A DNA stretch of 64,000 bases from Gavia stellata (lineage: Eukaryota > Chordata > Aves > Gaviiformes > Gaviidae): assembly GCF_030936135.1 (NCBI RefSeq), contig NC_082596.1, forward strand, positions 1,278,155 through 1,342,154. The letters run 5' to 3'. The notes under the pieces were generated by a model. It was given only the letters and a program-made list of their open reading frames with translations, ran no database searches and was not told where the DNA came from. The position numbers and the translations under genes are program-made. This document shows, piece after piece, positions 56,206 through 64,000 of this stretch (positions within the stretch are counted from its first letter, which is position 1; the number at the start of each line of letters is the position of its first letter).

Positions 56206-56461
56206 CACAGGATCACAAAATCATCAAGGTTGGAAAAGACCTGTAAGATCATCAAGTCCAATCCTCAACCCAACACCGCCATGCCCACTAAACTATGTCC
56301 TGCAATGCCATGTTCACACGTTCCTTGAACACCTCCAGTGATGGTGACTCCACCACCTCCCTGGGCAGCCTGTTCCAATGCTTCACCACTCTCTCAGGGA
56401 AGAAATTTTTCCTGCTATCCAGCCTAAAGCTCCCCTGGCGCAACTTGAGGCCACTTCCATC
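56206..56461 (-). mobile_element. short CR1 3' tail, minus strand
   Basis: Copy of 34264-34519. 56462-56576 is resumed flank. Confidence 0.85.
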
Positions 56462-56576
56462 GCCTTTGCTCTTTCCCCGGCTTGCTGCCATCTCGCTAAG
56501 GCTGTCTTTAGGCCTGGCCTTTCCCATTGGGTGTGCTCTGTGGGTGCCTTGGTGCCCCTCTTGTTTTAAGGTTGTA

Positions 56577-58060
56577 TCAAACCAAGCCACTTCCAATCAT
56601 TCGTGAGTGCTCATGGGTAACTGGGGAGGTCCCAGTTGACTGGAGGTTAGCAAATGTGACACCCATCTGCAAGAAGGGCCACAAGGAAAGGAGGGTCTGG
56701 GGAACTCCAGGCCTGTCAGTGTGAGCTCGGTTCCATGAAAGGGTATGGAGCAGATCATCTTGAGTGCCATCACACAGCACATACAGGACAAGGAGGCAAT
56801 CAGGCCCAGTCAGGATGGGTTTGTGAAAGGCAGGTCCTGCTTGACTCACCTGATCTCCTCCTGTGACAAGGTGAGCTGCTTAGTGGATAAGGGGAAGTCT
56901 GTGGATGTTGTTTACCTGGACTGTTGTAAAGCCTTTGACACCATTTCCCAAATCATTCCGGTGGAGAAACTGGCTGCTCGTTGGTTGGACGGGCATACTG
57001 TTTGCTGGGTAAAAAACTGTCTGGATGGCCGGGCCCAAAGAGTTGTGGTGAATGGAGTTAAATCCAGTTGGCGGCTGGTCACAAATGGTGTTCCCCCGGG
57101 CTCAGTATTGGGACTAGTTCAGTTTAATATCAATGATCTGGACGAGGGCATTGAGTGCACCCCCGGTAAATTTGCAGATGACACCAAGTAGTGCAGAGTG
57201 TTGATCTGCTTGAGGGTAGGAAGGCTCTGCAGAGGGCTGTGGGCAGGCTGGATGGATGGGCCGAGGCCAATTGTATGAGATTCAACGAGGCTCAGTGCTG
57301 GGTCCTGCAGTTGAGCGACAACCCCATGCAACGCTACAGGCTTGTGGAGGAGTGGCTGGAAAGCTGCCCAGTGGAAAAGGACCTGGGGGTGTTGGTCAAC
57401 AGCTGGCTGAATAGGAGCCAGCAGTGTGCCTGCATGGCCAAGAAGTCCAACGGCATCCTGGCCTGTATCAGAAACGGTGTGGCCAGCAGGAGTAGGGAAG
57501 GGATTGTCCCCCTGTCCTCGGTGCTGGTGAGGCCGCACCTCAAATACTGTGTTCAGTTTTGGGCCCTTAAGTCTACAAGAAAGAGATGGAGGAGCTGGAG
57601 AGCATCCAAAGAAGAGCAACGGAGCTGGTGAAGAGTTGATAGAAGAAGACTGAGGAGGAGTGGCTGAGGGAACTGGGGTTGTTTAGCCTGGAGAAGAGGA
57701 GCCTCAGGGGCGACCTTATCGGTCTCTTCCACTGCCTGAAAGGAGGCTGTAACGTGGTGGGATTCAGTCTCTTATCCCTAGTAAGGAGTGATAGGATGAG
57801 AGGAAAGGGCCTCAGGTTGCACCAGGGGAGGTTTTCATAGGATACTTAGAATGCTTTCTTCATTAAAAGGGTTGTCAAGCCTTGGAACAGGCTGCCCAGG
57901 GAAGTGGTTGAGTCACCATCCCTGGAGGTATTTGAAAGACATGTAGACGTGGCGCTTGGGGTGACTGTTTATTGGTGGACTTGGTAGTGTTAGGTTAACG
58001 GTTGGAGTCGATGATGTTAATTGTCTTTTCCAAGGTAAAAGTTTCTGTGATTGTATATGG
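56577..58060 (+). mobile_element. CR1 with RT core, plus strand
   Basis: Copy of 34635-36116 with few differences (for example K for E in the VDEGK block: [14 protein letters not shown]). FADDTK then a stop at 57189-57191; second part 57191-57631. Confidence 0.9.
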
Positions 58061-58430
58061 GGCACCCTGCAAGGGCAGGTGAGTTTCTGGAGAGCCCATG
58101 AGTGTGGCAAGAGGCAGAGGAGGAGTGGGGCCCTGGTGAGCGAGGGCCTTTGGGGTTTTTACTTGAGCTGAGTGCCGAGGGGTGAGATTCTTTCCCTGCA
58201 TAGTGTTTGAGACGCAGAAAGAGAATTTGGAGATTGCCGAAGGGAGTTGTAGGCGAGCATGCAGCACGTGGCGGCAGAGCTGAGGCCCTGGTGGTGGTGG
58301 GTGCATGCCAAAGGGTTGATGAATGGCCAGGCCTGCCTGGATTGAGCTGAAGTGAGTGTTTTGCAGGCTGTTTGTCAGGCGAGCAGTGCTTGTTGCTGAG
58401 GAAGATGAAGGGAGGTAGGACAGAGTGCTG
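58061..58430. other. spacer with diverged HSE-module 3' part
   Basis: Copy of 36117-36489, with GAGCTGAGTGCCGAGGGG at about 58166. No gene. Confidence 0.5.
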
Positions 58431-59212
58431 TGCGACTGGGTGTCCGTAAGCCCACGGGGCCTGATGGGTTGCAGCCAGGAATTCCAAGGGAGAGGGCTGA
58501 TGGCCTTGGGAGGCCGGTGCTCATTGTCTTGGAATGGTGATGTGCCTTGGAGCAGTTCCTGAAGACTGGTAGAGAGCTCGTATCTTGAAGAAGGTCAAGA
58601 TGGAGGATCGTGGAAAGTAGAGGCTGGTGAGCTTGACCACATTTCTGGGGAAGGTGATTGAGGAAATCCTTCCGGAAAGCCCTGCAAACCCAGAAAGGGC
58701 CAGAAGGTGCTGGAGAGCGGTCGGCATGGATTTATGAAGGGAAAATGGTGTTTGACCGAACTCTGTGCCTTCAAGTTTGAAGTGACTGGGTGTTGGACGA
58801 GGGGAAAGCAGTGGCTGTTGTTGAGCTGTACTGGAATGAAGCCGTTGTCAGTGTCTCCCACTACGTGCTCCTAGAGAAGCTGAGAAAGTATGGGTTGCGT
58901 AAGTGGCCAGTGAGGGGGAGTGCAAAGTGGCTGAAGGGCTGGGCCCAGAGCCTTGTGATCAGTGTCAGGAGAAGAGGCCATGTGCACAAGCGAAAAGAGA
59001 TAGAATTCCGTGAGCAAAGAAGGCAAGGCTTTTCCAGAGTGAGGGTGGTCCAAGAGTAAAAGAGGTGGTGGAGTCTCTGTCCTTGGAGATACTGAAAACC
59101 CGAGTGGCCATGGCCCCAGACAACCTGCTGTAGGGGGCCGTTCTTGAGCAGGGGGGTTGAAGCACATGTTCTCCAGAGGTTCCTGCTGAACTACATGATT
59201 CTGTGATTCTGT
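58431..59212 (+). mobile_element. old CR1 with internal deletion
   Basis: Copy of 36490-37270, identical over long stretches. 59213-59527 is the K12 3' flank. Confidence 0.82.
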
Positions 59213-59771
59213 TGGCTGGGAGGGCAGGAGAGTCATTGTAGGGAAGAGGGTTAGTCAAGTGTGTGATGGCATGGATAGAGTTTGTGAGAGGCATACGAAG
59301 GCGAGCATTACTGCGTCAAAGGCTTTGCGCAAGTGGTGGGCTTGCGTAATGTTCTGGAAGCCACGGGGCACCGATGTTGGTGGTGGCATATTTCGTAGGA
59401 GAGGTCTTGTTGACCCTTTCCTTCAACCCTGATGGAATTTTATGCCCTTTTTTTTCTTAGGTGAAGTTGGAATAGCCTTGGGAGAAGAAAGGAAGTGGAG
59501 GCATTTGAGGCTGGGATGCAGGAGAATTTTATTGAGGCAAAAGAGTGAAAATGCAGGAGCACCAAGTGGAGGGGAGCTGGTGTGAGGTGCAAAGAAGGAG
59601 GTGAGAGAAGAGGAGGAGGTCCATGACAGACCCCTTCCTTGCTTGGTGCCTTGAGAGGAGGAGCTGTGGACAGCAGGTCGATATGCCAGGAAGGGCCAGA
59701 AGTGCATCCTCAATCCATGCTGTGGCTTCCTGGGTGTCGGTGTTTGGTGTCAGGGGTAGTGGCGAGGGCCC

Positions 59772-60080
59772 TTAGCAGGGGTAGCAGCCTCTTCTGCCAC
59801 CGAAGCAGCCCAGGCCTCCAAAGCCATAGCCGTAGCCGAAGCCTCCGGAGGAGACAGGCACTCCCTGGGAGCTGAGGATGTTGCCCACGGCAGCGGATGA
59901 GGAGGATCCGACGGCAGTGTTCTGTGGGAAGGAGCTGAGGATGGGTCCTGGCAGGGTGACGAGCACGGTGGAAGGCTGGATGACGACGCGGGAGTCCTCG
60001 CACTGCCTGACACAGGGCTCGTTGCAGCTGTTAGCCAGCGGGGTGGGTCCGCAGGGGCGGCAGAGGTCGTAGCAGGCCAT
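59772..60080 (-). CDS. feather beta-keratin K12 (class B, 102 aa)
   Basis: Protein identical to K10 (N17, S37-T38, L40, V76). An upstream frame to 60206 is intron. Exon 2 starts at 60100, intron 60101-60309, exon 1 about 60310-60350 (AGTCAGCAAG end, one base different from the others), AATAAA at 59528-59533, C at -3. The surrounding 4 kb on each side match K8's, yet the gene-promoter segment 59840-60420 carries about ten differences from K8 and agrees with K10 or K5 instead, which points to gene conversion. Confidence 0.95.
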   Translation of the reverse strand: MACYDLCRPCGPTPLANSCNEPCVRQCEDSRVVIQPSTVLVTLPGPILSSFPQNTAVGSSSSAAVGNILSSQGVPVSSGGFGYGYGFGGLGCFGGRRGCYPC

Positions 60081-60353
60081 GTGTGTGGTGTGGAGGGTCC
60101 CTGGAAGAGAGGGTGTTGAGGAAGCGGAGGGGAATGGGGGTGCGAGGAGTGGTGTTACAGGAGGGTGAGGGATTGGGGAGGCGTGGTGTGGGACTGTGGG
60201 GAGCATGGTGTTGGGGAGGCGTCAGGACTGCTGAGTGTGGGGTCAGAGCGTGCTGGAAAAGATGGGCTAAGTGGGTGAGGAGAAGGAGGGGAAGGGGTTT
60301 CAGGCTCACCTTGCTGACTGCAGAGAAGAAGGCGTCAGGAGCAGTGTGTGAGG

Positions 60354-60907
60354 GAGAGAGGCTCTGGGCTGACTTTTATTCTTGTCCCCAAGGGGCGCGA
60401 CCATCTTTGCGCATGACAGCATTTTTCAACAAGCAGCTGTTATATGCCATAACCTCGTGAGTAATAAGTTGGGACGCGTTTTCCTTCCTGAAATTCTGCA
60501 ATTTCCTGTCCTCCTCTTGAGGACATGTCCGCTTGGCCCAGGCGGCAGCTTTTAAGTGAGAGTATTAGAGGCCAAAGGCTGGTGTTGATGGCACGTGTCA
60601 GGGCAGGTAGAAGTCATGACCAAAGCATAATAGAGGTGGGGTGTCGTCAGTGATGTCATCCCGTGGCACTCGTGTGGTGTGGTTTGCGGGTGCGTTGTGA
60701 AGAGGGGACCCCATTTCCTCGCCTCTCTGTCAGGCTGGTCTGGGCTTTGGGGGTGTGCCAGGCATGAGGCGTTGCCCCTTCCAATGTGTTCGGTCACTCC
60801 ACACACTGCTGCCAACTCGCTAAGTCTGTCCTTAGGCCTGGCCTTTCCCGTTGGATGTGCTCTGTGGGTGCCTTGGTGCCCCTCTTGCTTGTAGGCTTTT
60901 AGGTGGG
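60354..60907 (-). promoter_or_regulatory. K12 promoter and 5' flank (class B)
   Basis: AATAAAAG at 60373-60380 as in K1 and K5 (K8 has CATAAAAG), GGGGCGCG upstream, GGACATGTCC at 60521-60530, CTTAAAAG at 60549-60556. Flank to the LTR at 60908. Confidence 0.75.
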
Positions 60908-61903
60908 TGTGTTGGGTTGTCATGGCAAGGTTTTGGTAGCGAAGGGGCTACAGGGGTGGCTTCTGTGAGAAGGCTCCAGAAGCTTCTCCAGTGTCTGATA
61001 GAGCCAATGCTGGGTAGGTCCAAGATGGAGCTGCTAGTGGCCAAACGTGAGCCAATCAGCAACAGTGGTAGCGCCTCTGTGCTAAACATATTTGCTAAGG
61101 GGAAAAATCTGCTGCGCTATATTAACTGGATGAGAGAAGGGAGAAGGCGCTGGAGCCGAGATTCCCTGCAGCCTGTGGTGAAGACCATGGTAGAGCAGTT
61201 TGTCCCCCTGCAGCCCATGAAGGTCCATGGTGGAGCAGACATCCACCTGCAGCCCATGGAGGACCTGACACCGGAGCAGGTAGATGCATCCGAAGGAGGC
61301 TGTGACCCCATGTATAGCTCTGCTGGAGCAGGTCTTCTAGCCGGACCCGTGACGCCACGGGCGACCCACGCTGGAGCAGTCCGTTCCTGAGTGTCTGCAC
61401 CTCGTGGAAAGGAGCCATGCTGGAGCAGTTTGTGAATAACTGCAGCCTGTGGGAAGGAGCCATGTTGGAGAAGTTTGTGAAGGACTGTCTCCCATGGGTG
61501 GGACCCCACTTTGGACCAAGGCGGGAGTGTGAGAAGGAAGGATTGGCAGAGATGAGTGATGGCCTGACCACAACCCGCATTCCCCGTCCCCCTGCGCCGC
61601 TGGGGAGGAGGTGGTAGAGAATTTGGGAGTGAAGTTGAGGCCAGAAGAAGGGAGGGATGGCAGGAAGGTCTTTTAGGTTTTATTATTAAATTTGATTTTT
61701 TTTCTCATTATCGTACTCTTAATTTCGATTGTCAATACGTTAAATTAATTTTTCCCTTGACAGTAATTGGTGAGTGATCTACCGTGTCCTTATCTCGACC
61801 CAGGAGCCCTTGGTGTATTTGTCTCCCCCTGTCCAGCTGAGGAGAGGCAGTGATAGAGCGGCTTGGTGGGCACTGGGCATCCAGCCCAGGTGAACCCACC
61901 ACA
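60908..61903 (+). mobile_element. solo-LTR fossil, family 1, full length
   Basis: TGTGTTGGG to ACCCACCACA, closest to 38965-39960, sharing its extra A/T-rich stretch near 61678-61700. Confidence 0.75.
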
Positions 61904-62420
61904 GAGCCCCACCTTCCCAGCAGAGCAGGGTCAGGGGCTTGTTCCTGCACCTGGTGCTCAGTGCCCCATGCTGTGGTGCAGGGTCCCCACGGTGAGGAGG
62001 ATGGTGAGCTCACAGAGGGGGCTCTCTGTGTGACCTCAGAGCAGAGGGATGGTGGCTTGGGGTCCCCTGCACAGGTGGTCCAGGGACCCTGCAGCAGAGG
62101 GGATGGTGGTCGGGAGACTCTTGCATGGGTCCCTGCAGTGAAGAGGGGATGGTGGTGTGGGGATCCCCCCAAGGGTTCAGTTGGGGACCCCACAGCAAGG
62201 TGAGACCGTGGCCTGGGGACTCCCATATCGCTGGAAGCTGGGCACGGTGACACGGGACCCTGTGTGTGTGGCCCTGGCACCCCGCCGTGAAGGAAGATGG
62301 TGTCATGGGGACTGCCAGGAGATTGGTCTGGGGAACACAGCAAGGGGGGACAGGACAGGGGACCCTGCGTGGGTGTCCCTGGCACCCTGCAGCAAGGACA
62401 AGAAGTGCAGGGTCTGTTGA
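61904..62420. repeat. GC-rich degenerate tandem block, copy 5
   Basis: Same block as 7624-8140; at 62095-62160 it follows the copy at 50867 (GCAGAGGGGATGGTGGTCGG) rather than the one at 39961. No gene. Confidence 0.6.
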
Positions 62421-63118
62421 TGTATTTATTGATGTCAGATTTATTTGGGGGGTGTTATTTAATCAGGGCATTTTCCCTCCCTCTCGCCCCTCTGAGGTCT
62501 CTAACTTCTTCCGTGTGAGGGGTTTGGGTTGGGTTTTGGCAGCATTTCTACTCATTCATTCCCTCGTTCACCTCCCACCCCTCCCAGCAGTTGTTTTGGG
62601 GGCTGTTTTGTGAAGATTACCTATTTATTGGACTGGAGGTGTTGATTTTGGGGTGCTGAGAGTGGCCTTCTGGAAGCTTCCAGGAGCTTCTGCAGCAGCT
62701 GGTGCCTGTCAGCCATCCCCTGATTGGCAGGTTGTTAGCTGCCTCCCGATTGGCAGGTTGTTAGCTGCCTCCCGATTGGCTGGTCGCTGAGGGTGCTGAG
62801 GCAGTGCCTGGCTGTGGTGAGGGAAGGCTGCGGCCGCGGGGCTGAGGCTGGTGAGCTCTGGGAGAGCTGGTGAGGCCCGTGAGAGGCCCAGGGGGAGCGG
62901 GAGCGGCAGGCAGGGGAGGCTGGGAGTGACCGCCTGTGGGGTCTTTCTTTGGGCTGAGTGCCGAGGGCTGAGGCCATTTCTCTGCGCAGTGTTTGTGGGG
63001 CCAGAGCGGGAGTGGACATGGTGGAGGGGAAATGGGAGGGGCGCATGCTGGGCTGTGCGCCTGAGAACCTCGAGGTGCTGTTTGTGTGCGGAAGGTTTGA
63101 TGGAGCAGAATAGACTAG
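62421..63118 (+). promoter_or_regulatory. HSE/CCAAT promoter-like module, copy 5
   Basis: HSE-like run at 62668-62690; ATTGG boxes at 62723, 62749 and 62775. The 31-codon frame begins at 63018. Core sites unchanged from copy 1. Confidence 0.5.
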
Positions 63119-64000
63119 AGTAGAGCAGTCCAGTTGGAAGGGACCTACAAGGATCATCTAGTCCAACTGCCTGACCACTTCAGGGCTGACCAAAGGTCAA
63201 AGCATGTTATTAAGGTCATTGTCCAGATGCCTCTTAAACACTGACAGGCATGGAGCATTGACTGCTTCTCTAGGAAGCCTATTCCAGTGTTTGACCACGG
63301 TCTCTGTAAAGAAATTCTTCCTAATGTCGTCTGAACCAACCCTGATGCAGCTTTGAACGATTCCCATGTGTGCTGTCGCTGGGTCCAAGGGAGAAGTGAT
63401 CAGCACCTCCCTCTCCCCTTCCCCTCCTCAGGAAGCTGCAGAGAGCAATGAGGTCACCCGTCGGCCTCCTCCAAACTAGGCAAACCCAAAGTCCTCAGCC
63501 CCTCCTCACAGGACATGCCTCCCAGCCCTGTCACCACCTTTGTTGTCCTCCTCTGGATGCTTTCAAGGACCTTCAGATCCCTCTTAAATGGTGTGGCCCA
63601 GAACTGCTCACAGTACTCAAGGTGAGGCCGTACCAGAGCTGAATACAGCGGGACAATCCCCTCTTTTGACCGGCTGGTTATGGTGTGTTTGACGCACCCC
63701 AGGACGGGGTTTGCCCCCTCGGCTGCCAGGGCACACAGCTGCCTCCTGTTGAGCCTGCTGTCAGCCAGCACCCCCAGATCCCTTTCTGCGGGGCTGCTCT
63801 CCAGCCTCTCCTCTCCCAGCCTGTGCTTGTGCCCGGTGTTACTGCGTCCCAGGTGCAGAATCTGGCATTTGTTCTTGTTAAATTTCATACCGTTGGGCAA
63901 TCATCAATGCTCCAATCTCTCTAGATCCGTCTGCAAAGCCTCTTGTCCCTCAAGAGAGTCAACAGCACCTCCCAGTTTGGTATCATCAGCAAACTTGCTA
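63119..64000 (-). mobile_element. CR1 LINE, minus strand, cut by window end
   Basis: 3' end at about 63119. Minus frame 63900-63454 reads NKNKCQILHLGRSNTGHKHR, EERLESSPAERDLGVLADSR and [20 protein letters not shown]. The element continues past the window, with the FADD region starting at about 63990. Confidence 0.9.

Overview
The window is avian nuclear DNA. It carries a tandem array of twelve feather beta-keratin (corneous beta-protein) genes, all on the minus strand, embedded in CR1 retroposons and retroviral LTR fossils. Feather keratin genes occur only in birds and CR1 is the dominant bird LINE. The LTR families suggest a neoavian, possibly a passerine; that last step is inference.

Each gene (K1-K12, left to right) has the classic feather-keratin layout. 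There is a TATA box, a short non-coding exon 1 ending AGTCAACAAG or a close variant, an intron of about 0.2 kb (GTGAGC donor, CTCTTCCAG acceptor), then exon 2 with 20 nt of leader, an intact 100-102 codon frame and a long 3' UTR ending at an AATAAA. Two classes can be told apart by promoter and by residues 37-38. Class A has Pro-Ala or Pro-Pro and a CATAAAAG box followed by GCCGGC (K3, K4, K6, K7, K9, K11). Class B has Ser-Thr, a different proximal promoter and an intact GGACATGTCC palindrome (K1, K2, K5, K8, K10, K12). From K7 on, A and B alternate as an 11 kb dimer repeated three times. The 31.4-42.1 kb and 53.4-64.0 kb stretches match at a constant 21,942-21,943 bp offset.

The spacers come in two kinds. 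Long spacers (K2-K3, K6-K7, K8-K9, K10-K11, after K12) hold an LTR, a GC-rich degenerate tandem block, a promoter-like module with a heat-shock-element-like site and three CCAAT boxes, then CR1 copies in both orientations. Short spacers (K4-K5, K7-K8, K9-K10, K11-K12) hold a small minus-strand CR1 tail and two plus-strand CR1 pieces. K1-K2, K3-K4 and K5-K6 are recombined or deleted variants. The K3-K4 spacer contains the 3' UTR of a lost thirteenth keratin gene, split by a CR1. K5-K6 contains a second, unrelated retroviral LTR.

The keratins are the only host genes I can support as functional. No tRNA, rRNA or CRISPR array was seen. The most unusual signals are the repeated heat-shock/CCAAT module, the class-specific p53/p63-like site, and the conversion patch covering promoter and gene in K12.
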